Part shown: positions 9,030 to 19,004 of the stretch, in pieces
How the letters are laid out: every line of letters starts with the position of its first letter
Numbering within the stretch: the stretch's first letter is position 1
DNA from: JAKJGV01 sp964617565
Lineage (GTDB): Bacteria > Verrucomicrobiota > Kiritimatiellia > CAIQIC01 > JAGNIJ01
Direction: 5' to 3'
Assembly: GCA_964617565.1 (NCBI GenBank)
Contig: CAZTYH010000002.1
Span: 20,343-84,342 of the forward strand
Length of the DNA stretch: 64,000 bases
Notes under the pieces: generated by a model
What the model was told of the DNA's origin: nothing
The model's input: only the letters and a program-made list of their open reading frames with translations
The model's database searches: none
Position numbers and translations under genes: made by a program

Positions 9030-10640
9030 TCAGCCAAATGTCCGAACGAGGTTCCCCGTCGGGCTGCGGTCTTGCATCGGAATCTCGCCGAACCAGGCCT
9101 TCACCGCAGCTCGCTGGCTGGCCAGCGATGCCGAGTGCGCGTTGATATAGGTGGGCAGCGCACTGAACTGGCGCAAATGGTATGGCGAGCCGAAAGACGT
9201 GAAGACCACTTTCGGGTGCGCCGTGTAGAAGCCGTTCATAAATGCTCGGTTCTGAGGTCCGATACACCGCACCGAGCCGACGCACCACGCCGCGCCAAAG
9301 GCAAAATTGACGAAGATGGCATCCACCCTGTCCACAAAAGGATCTATCGCTCCGTAAGCCGGCGCGGCAATGTGCTCCACGCGATAGCCCCGCTTCACCA
9401 GTTCGCGGTCCACCTCCGGAAGATCGAAATTTTCGCCCGAAAACGTCACGGTCAACACGCGCGCGCCCGGCTTCAAATCGCGCAGAGGAAGAATGCCATT
9501 CACATCCCGCACCCGGCAGATGGCTTGCTCGGAAATGGCCAGGGCCGCATCCTGAAACTCCCTGGTCTCGGCGTCCGTCGCGGGCGGCCTCGCTTTTGAA
9601 GTCTCGTTCAATCCAAGGCGCGCCTTCAGCTCCAATACTCGCCGCGCCGCTTCGCACACCCGCTCTTCCGACAATTCGCCGGACTGGACGGCCGCCAGCA
9701 GAAGGTTGTAAGCGTCCGGCATGCTCGGAAAGAGAAGCATATCGCACCCCGCACGAATGCACCCCACGGTCCGCTCCTTGAAGTTTGTATAGCCGGCCAC
9801 ACCGCCCATGTTCATGTCATCCGTAACAATCAAGCCGTCGAATCCCATCTCCTCGCGGAGCAGATCGTGGACGATCCTGCGATTCAATGTCGCGGGGCAC
9901 AACGCCCCTCTCTTATCCGTGGCGCGATCCCAGGCAGGAAGCGCGATATGCCCGATCATCACCGAGTACACGTCCGCGGCAAACGCCGCCGCAAAAGTGC
10001 GGCCCGAAACCGCTTTCCATCGCTCCAGCGGAAGCACGTTCACGGAGGTCACCACATGCTGATCCACGTCATCCGTGCCGTCGCCGGGAAAGTGCTTGGC
10101 GCAAGCCGCAAGCCCGTGATCCTGCATGCCGCGAATGACCGCCGACGCCAGCCGGCCTACGCGCTCCGGATCATCGCCCAGACTGCGCGTATTGGCGATG
10201 GGGTTGTCCGGGTTGATATTCACGTCCACCACGGGGCCGAATGACCAGTGAATGCCGACAGACCGCCCGTCACGGCCGGCCGCCTTGCCCATGCTGTACG
10301 CAAGATCTTCGCTGTCCGCAGCGGCCACGGCCAGCAGGTCCGGGAATTGCGGCCTGCCCTGGATAACATAGCCCGATCCGTTCTCCAGGTCCGCGCACAC
10401 CACAACAGGGACGGCGGAAGCATCCTGAATGCGCGAAAGGTTTTCCTGGTGCTGCCCGGCCGTCGCGCCCCAGACAAACAACCCGCCGAAAGGAATTTTT
10501 TCCATGTGCCGAAGCAGGGGCTCTATTCCTTCCGCCGTTTCGACCTTCGGAATGAGAAGTTGCGCGAGTTGCTGCTCCAGCGTCAATGACGCCAAGGTAC
10601 GATCAACCCATTGTCTCTGCTCGGGATTCAAGGCAAACAT
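9030..10640 (-). CDS. Glycoside hydrolase family 3 beta-N-acetylhexosaminidase-like enzyme
   Basis: 536 residues without a signal peptide, so cytoplasmic. The GH3 barrel shows AKHFPGDG (about residues 181-188), then DVDQH (His195, matching the NagZ Asp-His acid/base dyad), and IVTDDMNMGG, in which Asp274 should be the nucleophile. NagZ usually has KHFPGHG; Asp replaces that His here. After the barrel (about residue 340) comes a C-terminal domain resembling the second GH3 alpha/beta domain. It follows a carbohydrate ABC transporter 64 bases downstream, so it probably hydrolyses an imported GlcNAc-containing oligosaccharide or muropeptide. Confidence 0.88.
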   Translation of the reverse strand: MFALNPEQRQWVDRTLASLTLEQQLAQLLIPKVETAEGIEPLLRHMEKIPFGGLFVWGATAGQHQENLSRIQDASAVPVVVCADLENGSGYVIQGRPQFPDLLAVAAADSEDLAYSMGKAAGRDGRSVGIHWSFGPVVDVNINPDNPIANTRSLGDDPERVGRLASAVIRGMQDHGLAACAKHFPGDGTDDVDQHVVTSVNVLPLERWKAVSGRTFAAAFAADVYSVMIGHIALPAWDRATDKRGALCPATLNRRIVHDLLREEMGFDGLIVTDDMNMGGVAGYTNFKERTVGCIRAGCDMLLFPSMPDAYNLLLAAVQSGELSEERVCEAARRVLELKARLGLNETSKARPPATDAETREFQDAALAISEQAICRVRDVNGILPLRDLKPGARVLTVTFSGENFDLPEVDRELVKRGYRVEHIAAPAYGAIDPFVDRVDAIFVNFAFGAAWCVGSVRCIGPQNRAFMNGFYTAHPKVVFTSFGSPYHLRQFSALPTYINAHSASLASQRAAVKAWFGEIPMQDRSPTGNLVRTFG

Positions 10641-10704
10641 CTCTCTCTCCGTTTGTTACAATCCGCCAATGGCGGACAAGTGTCTGGGGGAAAACGGCAA
10701 GCCG

Positions 10705-11898
10705 CTATCCTTTGATGCCGGTCATCGAAATGCCTTCGATGAATGTCTTCTGCGTGAAGAAGAACAGAATAATAATCGGGATGCCCACCAGCGTACTGGC
10801 CGCCATCAGGTAGTGCCATTCGGTTCCTCCGTGTTGGCTCTGGAAGAACTGCAGGCCCAACGCCAGTGTAAAATCTTTCTGATTGGTCAGGTAAATCAAC
10901 GGGCCCAGAAAATCATTCCACGTGCCCATGAACTGGAAAAGTCCCACCACCATGAGCGAGGGCCGGCAAAGCGGGAGCATGATCTGCCAGAAAATCCGGA
11001 ATTCGCTGCAGCCATCAATGCGCGCCGCGTCCGAAAGATCTTTCGGGATCGTCATGAAGAACTGGCGAAGGAGAAAAACGTTGAATGCACCCGCGCAAAA
11101 CGACCCGACCCATAACGGCCGCAGCGTGCCGATCCATCCCAGCGAGCGGAACATACTGTAGATCGGCACCATGACCACGGGGAACGGGATCATCATCGTT
11201 GCGAGCGCAATCAGGAACACCTTGTTCCGCCCCCGCCACGGAATCCGCGAAAAACCGTAGGCCGCAATCGCGCTGGAGGAAACGGTGCCCACCACCGTCA
11301 GCAGGCAAAGGATCAGTGTGTTTCTGAGGTACTGCGGAAAATACTTCATCGCGCGGATGGCCTTGCCGAAATTCTCCCACCGAAAAGAAACCTCCCGCTC
11401 CACTTCGTCTTCAGGCACCACAAACCATGTAGCCCCGTAGTGACCCGCCGCGGCCCCCCCACTTTCTTCCATCGTTTCCGTCTCTGCTTTGACTTCCGGA
11501 ATCACGCGCATCCACGGACGCTCTTCCGAACCCGGGATCTCGGCGCGTACGATCACGGGGATGCGAAGTTCTTCGTCCTCCGACGTTCGCTGGATTAAAT
11601 GGCCTTCGCTGATCGAGGACTGCGCGACGATGTAGTCCATACCCAGGCGTTCATCGAACACCACCAGGGAAGGCTGCTCCACCAGTTCGCCACGCGTCAC
11701 TTTGACCCGCTCGCCGTTCACCTGCGCATACAACTGGTACGGAAGCCACGAGGGCGGCATGGACATCGTTTGCTCAATCGGTTTGAGCGCAGTGGACATC
11801 ATCCAGACCAGCGGAATGATGAAGAGTGCCGAGCCGGCGAGCAGCAATGCATACACCATCAGCTTGAACAGAAATTGCTTCAATCGGATGAGGAACAT
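10705..11898 (-). CDS. Carbohydrate ABC transporter permease, MalG/UgpE type, with large periplasmic insertion
   Basis: 397 residues, against about 280 for typical CUT1 MalG-type subunits. The extra length is an insertion of roughly 110-130 residues between membrane helices 1 and 2 (about residues 50-170), charged and lacking hydrophobic segments, hence periplasmic. The EAA loop DAARIDGCSEFRIFWQIMLPL and the terminal EGISMTGIKG are standard. Start 11898 is chosen because it follows the upstream permease stop by 4 bases with a GGGAGAGTGAG ribosome site. Inner membrane, import of sugars. Confidence 0.9.
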   Translation of the reverse strand: MFLIRLKQFLFKLMVYALLLAGSALFIIPLVWMMSTALKPIEQTMSMPPSWLPYQLYAQVNGERVKVTRGELVEQPSLVVFDERLGMDYIVAQSSISEGHLIQRTSEDEELRIPVIVRAEIPGSEERPWMRVIPEVKAETETMEESGGAAAGHYGATWFVVPEDEVEREVSFRWENFGKAIRAMKYFPQYLRNTLILCLLTVVGTVSSSAIAAYGFSRIPWRGRNKVFLIALATMMIPFPVVMVPIYSMFRSLGWIGTLRPLWVGSFCAGAFNVFLLRQFFMTIPKDLSDAARIDGCSEFRIFWQIMLPLCRPSLMVVGLFQFMGTWNDFLGPLIYLTNQKDFTLALGLQFFQSQHGGTEWHYLMAASTLVGIPIIILFFFTQKTFIEGISMTGIKG

Positions 11899-11902
11899 GT
11901 TC

Positions 11903-12787
11903 TCACTCTCCCGCGTAATAGATATGCTTCCGTGTGCCTTTGGTCGCAAGCCAGGTCAGGAAGAGAATGATGATGAACAGAACCCAGGCCATAGCGCATG
12001 CATATCCCATTTGATTATATTGAAAGGCGTTCTGGTAAAGATAAACGGCGTAAAACAGCGCCGAGCGGTTCGTTCCACCGCCGCCGAACATGATAAAAGG
12101 TTGGGCGAACACCTGCAGCGAGCCGATGATGCCCATGATGAGGTTGAAATAAAGCACAGGTGAGATCATCGGAACAGTGATATGCCGGAACTTGGTCCAC
12201 GAGGACGCCCCGTCTATCTCGGCTGATTCATACAACTCGCGCGGCACGTCCTGCAACGCGGCGAGGTAAATCACCATGGAGCCGCCGACCCCCCATAGCG
12301 ACATCAAAATGATGGACGGCTTGGTCCAATTCTCGTCCGAAAGCCAGTTGGGCCCTTCAACGCCGATGAAGCTGAGCGCATAGTTGAGCAGCCCGAAGCG
12401 GCCATTGAGAATCCATAGCCAGATCATCGAACTTGCAACAACGGGGACCAGCGAGGGAAGGAAATAAATCGTGCGGAAACCGGGCCGCATCTTGACTTTC
12501 TGGTTCAGCAGGATCGCCACGAGCAGCGCCAGCACCAGCCCGAAGGGCAGCGACACCGCGGCGAAATAAAGCGTGTTCCGGAGAGACTTCCAGAACACTT
12601 CATCCGTGAACATATCCTGGTAGTTCAGCGTGCCGATCCAGACCGGCCGCGTCAGCACGTCGTAATCGCAGAACGAATAATAAATGGAGGCGCCTACCGG
12701 GTAGAGGACAAACGCGAGAAAGCCGATGATCCACGGACTGATGAAGCCGAGTCCCGTGAAAAATTCTCTCCATTCTCTCTTCGTCAT
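11903..12787 (-). CDS. Carbohydrate ABC transporter permease, MalF/UgpA type
   Basis: 294 residues, six membrane helices, and EAA loop ESAEIDGASSWTKFRHITVPM. The start at 12787 overlaps the binding-protein stop (ATGA), which is preferred over an ATG five codons upstream. Forms the heterodimeric channel with the following permease. No ATPase gene is present in this operon; such CUT1 systems often share a multitask ATPase of MsmX type encoded elsewhere. Confidence 0.92.
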   Translation of the reverse strand: MTKREWREFFTGLGFISPWIIGFLAFVLYPVGASIYYSFCDYDVLTRPVWIGTLNYQDMFTDEVFWKSLRNTLYFAAVSLPFGLVLALLVAILLNQKVKMRPGFRTIYFLPSLVPVVASSMIWLWILNGRFGLLNYALSFIGVEGPNWLSDENWTKPSIILMSLWGVGGSMVIYLAALQDVPRELYESAEIDGASSWTKFRHITVPMISPVLYFNLIMGIIGSLQVFAQPFIMFGGGGTNRSALFYAVYLYQNAFQYNQMGYACAMAWVLFIIILFLTWLATKGTRKHIYYAGE

Positions 12788-14220
12788 TGCTCGGCGCTCC
12801 ACTCCTTCAAACGATCATCCTTAATCAGATCCCACCGGCGCAGGACACGATCAAACTTCCACTGCATGCGCGCCTGCACATCGCCCAGCGCAACTTCCGG
12901 CGTGGCCAGCAGGTTGAAAATCCGGTCCGCCGCAACGGACATTTCATCCACGTATTCGTTATAAACCGAAATGCGCGGAACCGGAATTGCGTTCGGGCTG
13001 CGCGCCAGCGCCAGGAACGTTTCGATATACCGGTTGGGATGGCTGCGTATGAAATCGTCGCTGGTGGTCGCCAGCGCGCTGAACTTGCGCTGCCCGAGGT
13101 TGAGTTTCTCCATGGCAGGCTGCGTGTTGACATACTTTATGAACTCGAACGCTTCGCGTTCATGGCGTGAGCCGCGCGGGATGACGAGGACATCGCATTC
13201 GACCATCGTCACGTTCGGCCACTTTTCGGGATCCCTGGACGGGAACGGAGCCACGGCCCATTCCAACTCCGGCGCGTATTTATCAATGAAATTGTACATC
13301 CAGACACCCTGCATCACCATCGCCACCTGCCCCGCGAGGAACGGGTTCTGAGGCGAGGCGAAGTTGCCGAATGCGGCGCCGAATTTGCGCAGGTTGTTCA
13401 GGCCATACTTTTTCGTATAGCCCTGAAACCAGGTGAACGCCTCGATATTTTCCGGGCTGTTGGCCGTGATTTTCCGGTCCTCATCCCACAAGCGACCACC
13501 GAACCAATATCCCCATACCGCGTTCCACCAACCCGGCTCGGATGGCGTATATCCCAGTGTAATGATATCGAAACTGTGCGATGCGCGCTCCTCGTCCGTT
13601 AATTCAGTGAAGCGAATGCGTTCCTTTTTCCCATTGCGCTTCACTTCGACGAGTGTGATCTGCTCTCCCATCCGGTCCAGCTCTTCGATCGTTCGCGGCG
13701 GTCGCTCGGGGTCAAGTCCCGCATCGCGAAACATCTTCTTGTTCCAGTGGAGCGCCACGCTCGCCGGAGTGGAAGGCAACGCCCACATGAAGCCGCGCAG
13801 TTGACACAAATCCCAGAAGACCGGAATGTAATCGTCGCGCGTGATGCCGGCTTCCTCAAGCAACCGGTTCAAAGGCGTGAGCGCACCCTTCTCCGCATAC
13901 ACGGGAATGTTGTGGGACCAGAGGCCGGCAAGATCAGGCGGGTTGCCGCCGGCAGTCGCAAGCATCATCTTGTGATCAATGTTGCTGACGGTCAGCTTGC
14001 GCACGAAAATGCGGTCTTGGGAGCGGTTGAAGTCATCCACAACCGCCTGCATCGCGTCGCCTTCAAAGCCCGTCCACTTCTCCCAATATTCGACGAGGAT
14101 CCGCCCGTCTTCCGTCCGGTCGGACGGCGCACGCACACAACCGGTGCCACATACAAACGCGGCGACAAAGACCAGGAATGTCAGACAGGCAAGTTGGGCG
14201 TGTTTAGTTATCGAGCTCAC
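12784..14220 (-). CDS. Extracellular sugar-binding lipoprotein (family 1 solute-binding protein)
   Basis: 478 residues. An N-terminal hydrophobic segment ends at a lipobox-like CGTGC, giving a lipid-anchored binding protein. The body has the family 1 pattern: YWEKWTGFEGDAMQAVVDDFN near the mature N-terminus, PPDLAGLWS, GYWFGG, and FLAGQVAMVMQGVWM. These are typical of CUT1 oligosaccharide-binding proteins. First gene of the operon binding protein, permease, permease, GH3; ligand likely a GlcNAc-containing oligosaccharide by context only. Confidence 0.9.
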   Translation of the reverse strand: MSSITKHAQLACLTFLVFVAAFVCGTGCVRAPSDRTEDGRILVEYWEKWTGFEGDAMQAVVDDFNRSQDRIFVRKLTVSNIDHKMMLATAGGNPPDLAGLWSHNIPVYAEKGALTPLNRLLEEAGITRDDYIPVFWDLCQLRGFMWALPSTPASVALHWNKKMFRDAGLDPERPPRTIEELDRMGEQITLVEVKRNGKKERIRFTELTDEERASHSFDIITLGYTPSEPGWWNAVWGYWFGGRLWDEDRKITANSPENIEAFTWFQGYTKKYGLNNLRKFGAAFGNFASPQNPFLAGQVAMVMQGVWMYNFIDKYAPELEWAVAPFPSRDPEKWPNVTMVECDVLVIPRGSRHEREAFEFIKYVNTQPAMEKLNLGQRKFSALATTSDDFIRSHPNRYIETFLALARSPNAIPVPRISVYNEYVDEMSVAADRIFNLLATPEVALGDVQARMQWKFDRVLRRWDLIKDDRLKEWSAEQ

Positions 14221-14374
14221 TTCAAAATGGACTCCCTGATTCGAAGGGCAACTTATAGCGGCTCTGGCGGGCTATGGCAACGGATTTAAGCCGAAAACTA
14301 CGAGCGCAGCTCGGCAGGAACCCTCGACAAACGGCATCCCGGGCTTGTCCAAACAGCAGATTTCAGCCCGACAC

Positions 14375-15091
14375 TCAGCCGATCCGTCGGCGACGGAAAT
14401 AAACAATCCCGATTCCCGCAAGGCCAATCAAGGCCAGGGCGGAAGGTTCAGGTATGCTTGTATAAATTACCTGGATATTGGCGATCGCCGTGGAAGGCGC
14501 GGTCTCAGAGTGCGTGCCGCCCTCTGTCCACGTGGACTGATGCTGCCATGCCTGGTAATTGAGCGTGTAGGTGCCCGCACCGATAAAATCGCTGAGATAA
14601 GCCGCATCAATATAAGCCGAAACGGTCACGAACTGGGCTATATTGCTGGCCGGACCGGGCAGGCTGACGTAGTCAACGTCGAATGTCCGGTTGAACTCAC
14701 CCACGGGATCGCCGGTTGTCGGATCGAGCACGAAATTATCGGTTATGGTATTGAAGACGCTGGCAAACGGATTGCCGCTCCCATTGTCCACCCGCACCAC
14801 TCCGGACGTGAGAGCCGAGCGAATGCCAAGCGTTCCTCCAACCGCTGCGGTCTCCCCGGAGTCATTATCCCATTCAAGCGATCCTTCATACATCCACGTG
14901 CTGAAGATAACCTGAACCGAAGCAAGCGGGCCGTTTACGCCTTCATCATAGCGATCGAACGTCAGCGCCGCCGTGTAGCCGGGCACATGATAGTCTATCT
15001 GTTCGGTCTGGATAATCGTACTTGCATAACCGCCGAAAGAGACAAAAAAGACAAACAACAACAAGGCCGCAAAAATAGCCGTAGACTTCAC
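14375..15091 (-). CDS. PEP-CTERM sorted surface protein
   Basis: 238 residues. GTG start at 15091 is supported by an AGGAGG ribosome site 7 bases upstream (plus-strand complement at 15099-15104). An N-terminal signal peptide precedes a beta-rich domain, and the C-terminus is a textbook PEP-CTERM signal: IPEPSALALIGLAGIGIVYF followed by RRRR. That signal is recognised by an exosortase and links the protein to the exopolysaccharide/biofilm surface. No exosortase gene is in the window. The central domain is not recognised; the composition is low-charge and Thr/Ser/Gly-rich as usual for this class. Confidence 0.85.
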   Translation of the reverse strand: MKSTAIFAALLLFVFFVSFGGYASTIIQTEQIDYHVPGYTAALTFDRYDEGVNGPLASVQVIFSTWMYEGSLEWDNDSGETAAVGGTLGIRSALTSGVVRVDNGSGNPFASVFNTITDNFVLDPTTGDPVGEFNRTFDVDYVSLPGPASNIAQFVTVSAYIDAAYLSDFIGAGTYTLNYQAWQHQSTWTEGGTHSETAPSTAIANIQVIYTSIPEPSALALIGLAGIGIVYFRRRRIG

Positions 15092-15253
15092 AGGAAAACC
15101 TCCTAACGCCGGGCTTGTACCCGCATGGAACAGACGGATATCGAAAACCCGTCTTCCGACCAACCCCTCCCAGAGTTGGCGCAGAGGCTACAAGAGGGGC
15201 TGTTTACAGTCAATGCGAAAAAAAGCAGCCCGAGTTAACGCAAGGGAATCCGC
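15092..15253. other. Intergenic region upstream of PEP-CTERM gene
   Basis: About 160 bases between two minus-strand genes, holding the ribosome site of the PEP-CTERM gene and presumably its promoter. No clear terminator hairpin or operator was seen. Confidence 0.3.
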
Positions 15254-15973
15254 TTACCTGGGCGTGCAACAAGCATAGTGTCTGGCTGGTCCTATTGACG
15301 CGCGACCAGGCTTGCGAAGGCCGCCGGGCCGGGGAATCGGGTGCATTTCCACGCACAAATCGTCAACCCATATGGCCTGGGGCTGTCCCTTCAAACCCTG
15401 GCCCATGACAACAACAGAAACGCGCAAGCTCTTGGATTCGGGAGGTATTCGCCCATGAACCTCCACAAGATGCCAGGTGTCGGATGCATGAACGCCCGGA
15501 TCCAGCGGCGGACTTACATAAACACAACCGGGGATCATACGCGTGCCTTCCGGATCCTCGAAATATTCAACGCGCAGGTGTGCCTGCGCACCCGGTTGCA
15601 GAGGCAGCACACTCGAACTGAAATAGAGCCATACGCCCGCCTGCACTTTTCGACGAAGATCGCATACAACCGTCTGCATGATGCCCGCCCATGCAACAGA
15701 CTCCTTCGACCCATCGTCCCAAACCTCAAGCCGAACGGCCTGCTTCCCGCTACGCACAAAATCGCCCGCGCCACCTGCGACAAGGCGACCGCCCCCGCTG
15801 CCGCCATAAGCACCGCCGCCATAAGGTCCTTCAAAAGGAGCTTCTTCGCATTCCTCGAAACCAAAACGCAAAAGTTGGGCGGGACAGAAAAAGACGGCCA
15901 GCGTCACAAACGCCAGCGCCAGCGCCGGCAAGACCGCCCGGCGGCCTTGCTCATGCCATGTCGTCCGGTTCAT
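15254..15973 (-). CDS. Exported protein with predicted beta-sandwich, unknown function
   Basis: 239 residues. An N-terminal hydrophobic segment (LPALALAFVTLAVFF) acts as signal or anchor; the next part is Gly/Tyr-rich (GPYGGGAYGGSGGG), and the remainder alternates strands with SGKQAVRLEVWDDG and IWVDDLCVE, a pattern like carbohydrate-binding modules in which the last strand carries a conserved Asp. The start ATG at 15973 is chosen over 16021 because it directly precedes the basic n-region. No family assignment is claimed. Confidence 0.6.
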   Translation of the reverse strand: MNRTTWHEQGRRAVLPALALAFVTLAVFFCPAQLLRFGFEECEEAPFEGPYGGGAYGGSGGGRLVAGGAGDFVRSGKQAVRLEVWDDGSKESVAWAGIMQTVVCDLRRKVQAGVWLYFSSSVLPLQPGAQAHLRVEYFEDPEGTRMIPGCVYVSPPLDPGVHASDTWHLVEVHGRIPPESKSLRVSVVVMGQGLKGQPQAIWVDDLCVEMHPIPRPGGLRKPGRASIGPARHYACCTPR

Positions 15974-16151
15974 ATCACAGTGTTGTCCGGCCGCAGCCAG
16001 AATACAGCCATGCCGAAACAACCCCGCCGTTCAAACAGGACGCTGTTCGGCTGAGGTAATTATGATACCAAGCACCCCCGGCGGCTGCACGGCAAAAAAA
16101 CAGGGCAACAGAAGCGTTGCCAAGAAAGGGATATATCTTAGAGTGACGGTC

Positions 16152-17960
16152 ATGCCAACAAGCATCATCGCCCGACTGATATGCGGCGCGAAGAAGCACC
16201 CGGCCGCCGCAGGCTGGGGGTTGATCCTGCTCTCCCTGGCGGCGATGGTTCACTGGTCCTGGCTTACATGGCCCGATCCCATGATTGATTTCGGGCGCGA
16301 GGCCTATGTGCCCTGGAAATTATCGGAGGGCGCCGTCCTGTATCGTGACATCGCCTATCACAACGGGCCCCTCTCGCCTTATCTCAACGCTCTTTTTTTT
16401 CGACTTTTTCATCCGAGCCTTCACCTCCTGTTTTCAATCAACGGCATCCTGCTTCTCATCATGCTTGCCCTCGTTTACACCTGGGCGCTCAAAATCAGCG
16501 GTCGCATCGGAGCCCTCGCGTCTGCACTGGTTTTTATTCTGCTGTTTGCTTTCGAACGTTTCCTGCCTTATGGCAACTACAACTGGATGGCCCCTTATTC
16601 TCACGAAATGACACACGGCCTTCTCCTGGCCACCGCAAGCCTGCTTTGCCTCGTTTCCAACAACACGAAAAAGAGCCTTCGTTTCCTTGCCGCCGGAGCA
16701 ATCGCAGGACTTGTATTCCTCACAAAGAGCGAGATATTTATCGCGCTCGCATGCGCCATCACCACCGTTTTTATCCTTCGTTTTGAACGCAGGGGCCTGT
16801 TGTTATTCATGTGTGGTTTCTTGGTTCCCGTCCTTTCCTCTTTTCTGCTCTTTCTGACTTTCCTGCCTGTTGCCGAATCGGCAGCGGCGACTTCCGGCGC
16901 ATGGAGATATGTCATTGCGGGCGGCTTGAAATCCGTGTTCGCGCAAACCTACGCGGGCACGGACTCGCTTGGAGCCTCGCTGGCCCTTCTCTCGAGTTCC
17001 GTGCTGGGCGTTGCCGCGATGCTTGTGCTGCTGGCAGCCGTATCGTGGAAGTTGTTCAGCCACGCCGAACGCACAGGCGCCTTCACCATTTCGTTCCTGG
17101 TCACGGCCGGATTTCTTCTTCTGGCGGGCAAAACCGTGCAGGTGGATTATGCGTTCCTCGGCCTGCCGGCCTGGTGCGTCATGCTGATTGCTTTCAGCGC
17201 ATTCCGCCTGAAAAAGTCGGATCGGGACGATGAAAGAATCCGGTGGCGCGCCGCGCTTGTCTTTGCCGTTTTTTCCCTCGTGCTTCTGCTGAAAGTTCTT
17301 TTGAGCACGCAAATCATCCATTACGGATTCGTCCTCGCGCTGCCCGCGACAATCCTGTGTGTGTGCGCGCTGCTGGATTGGCTGCCCGAACTGTTGTCCC
17401 GGCATCGTACAGGCGCCGAACAAATATTCCGTGCCGGCGCAGGCGGCCTCCTCGTCGGAACGATCGCCTGGTTCCTCCAAGTGATGCATACCAACCTCGC
17501 GCCGCAAACTCATTCCGTCGGCTGGAACGGTGATGTCTTCAGAGCCGACCTGCGCGGCGCATCGCTGCAGCAGGCAGCCGAAACAATGCGGGCGCGTTTT
17601 GCTCCATCCGACACGCTCGTAGTCGTTCCCGAATCGGAAATGTTGAACTACCTGCTGCGCGCAAAAAACCCGACCCCCTACGGAAATTTTAATCCGCACC
17701 AGCTGGAAATCTTCGGCGAAAATCGCGTCGTGGTCGCGCTGGCCGAATCGCCGCCGACCCATGTGATCTGGGTGGACCGAATCTACGATGAATACGACGC
17801 GGACTATCTCGGAAAAGATTACGGACGGCAGCTTGTGCGATGGCTCATGGAAAATTACGATGCAATCGAATCCCTTGCGCCGGGCAGCCGGTTGATGGAA
17901 TCGCGTATGCCCATATTGCTCTTCAAGCGGAAGCCTTCTACAGTGGGAGCCGCGCCATGA
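16152..17960 (+). CDS. Polytopic membrane glycosyltransferase-like protein (GT-C type)
   Basis: 602 residues with about 10-12 hydrophobic helices and a hydrophilic C-terminal tail of some 130 residues. The first extracytoplasmic loop has PDPMIDFGREAYVPWKL and YRDIAYHNGPLSPYLNALFF. Asp/His-bearing first loops of this kind occur in GT-C fold (PMT-like, GT39/GT83) enzymes that use lipid-linked sugars. ATG 16152 is preferred over 16062 because the upstream residues are Gly/Lys-rich and not membrane-like. Its stop overlaps the next membrane gene (ATGA at 17957-17960), so both probably act together, perhaps in surface-glycan assembly. Confidence 0.72.
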   Translation: MPTSIIARLICGAKKHPAAAGWGLILLSLAAMVHWSWLTWPDPMIDFGREAYVPWKLSEGAVLYRDIAYHNGPLSPYLNALFFRLFHPSLHLLFSINGILLLIMLALVYTWALKISGRIGALASALVFILLFAFERFLPYGNYNWMAPYSHEMTHGLLLATASLLCLVSNNTKKSLRFLAAGAIAGLVFLTKSEIFIALACAITTVFILRFERRGLLLFMCGFLVPVLSSFLLFLTFLPVAESAAATSGAWRYVIAGGLKSVFAQTYAGTDSLGASLALLSSSVLGVAAMLVLLAAVSWKLFSHAERTGAFTISFLVTAGFLLLAGKTVQVDYAFLGLPAWCVMLIAFSAFRLKKSDRDDERIRWRAALVFAVFSLVLLLKVLLSTQIIHYGFVLALPATILCVCALLDWLPELLSRHRTGAEQIFRAGAGGLLVGTIAWFLQVMHTNLAPQTHSVGWNGDVFRADLRGASLQQAAETMRARFAPSDTLVVVPESEMLNYLLRAKNPTPYGNFNPHQLEIFGENRVVVALAESPPTHVIWVDRIYDEYDADYLGKDYGRQLVRWLMENYDAIESLAPGSRLMESRMPILLFKRKPSTVGAAP

Positions 17961-18764
17961 AGAACACCGGTCTGCGTGTCTCGTTTTGCCTGCTGGTACT
18001 GGGCTTCGCCCTGTTCCATTTTGCGGATAACGTCGCGGACCCCGATCTCTGGGGTCATGTGCTTTTCGGCCAGCGCATGCTAAAGACGGGGGGCGTCGAA
18101 AAGTCCGAGCCGTTTTCATGGACCGCGCCCGGCGCTCCGTGGATCAACCACGAAGTGCTGGCGGAAATCGCGCTCGGCGCTTCCCACGCCTTCGCGGGCG
18201 GCGCAGGAATTCTGTTGCTGAAAACGCTCGTCGGCATGCTGACTTTCTGGATCGCCTTGCGGCTGGGCGCGGAACACCTGACGTGGCCATGGCGCAGCAT
18301 TGCATGGATACTGGGCTTGATCGCGTCGGTCGAAATCTCTTTCGGATTCGCCGCGCGCCCGCAGATTTTCAGCGCGATGGGGCTGGCGGTATTGTTCTGG
18401 ATTTTGCGCCGCGTTTTCGATGGCCGCAAAGCATGGGCGGTCTTGCTGCCACTTTTGTTTTTTATCTGGATCAACACGCACGGCGGCGCGCTGGCGGGAT
18501 TGCTCCTGCTCGGCATCGGGTTTGCGGCCTGGTGTTTTGAGTCTCTGTTTGCCCGGCGGGAAAAAGGTTCTGCCTCAGGGCTTGTTGTTGTGGGTGTGGC
18601 CGTGGCTCTTTCCGCCGCCGCCATGCTGCTGAATCCGTGGGGCCTGCAACTGCCTGTATGGCTGATCGAAAGCGTGAGCTGGGTAAGGCCGGAAATTCAC
18701 GAATGGAACCCGATCCGGCTGGATATCGAGCGCGCCCCGTTCTTCATGCTTCTCGGAATTTCGG
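17957..18764 (+). CDS. Polytopic membrane protein, 3' part in assembly gap
   Basis: 269 residues visible before a gap of unknown size. Starts with a signal-anchor and DPDLWGHVLFGQRML, then SEPFSWTAPGAPWINHEVLAE and several membrane helices; this layout is seen in uncharacterised membrane proteins near GT-C glycosyltransferases. After the gap the same frame stays open to a TGA at 18929-18931, but because the gap size is arbitrary that continuity may be chance. Overlaps the upstream glycosyltransferase-like gene by 4 bases. Confidence 0.65.
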
Positions 18765-18864
18765 NNNNNNNNNNNNNNNNNNNNNNNNNNNNNNNNNNNN
18801 NNNNNNNNNNNNNNNNNNNNNNNNNNNNNNNNNNNNNNNNNNNNNNNNNNNNNNNNNNNNNNNN
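18765..18864. other. Assembly gap (100 N), real gap of unknown size
   Basis: Exactly 100 N. The 55 bases on the left do not match those on the right, unlike four other gaps in this window, so sequence is really missing here. It interrupts the membrane-protein gene. Confidence 0.95.
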
Positions 18865-18942
18865 CGAAGCGGTTGAAGGCAGCGCCGCGTTTCCTTCGCG
18901 GCGCCCGGCAAGAGTGTTCCAGAAGTTCTGAGACACAATCAC

Positions 18943-18962
18943 GCGGTCTCCAGACCGCTTTT
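18943..18962 (+). terminator. Rho-independent terminator
   Basis: GCGGTCT, two-base centre CC, AGACCGC, then TTTT. A perfect 7-base stem (six pairs with a TCCA loop) and a U tract placed 12 bases after the TGA that closes the membrane-protein frame on the plus strand. Confidence 0.75.
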
Positions 18963-19004
18963 CATCGGACGGATTCTTTGCATGGTTACTTCCGGGACAC
19001 GACA

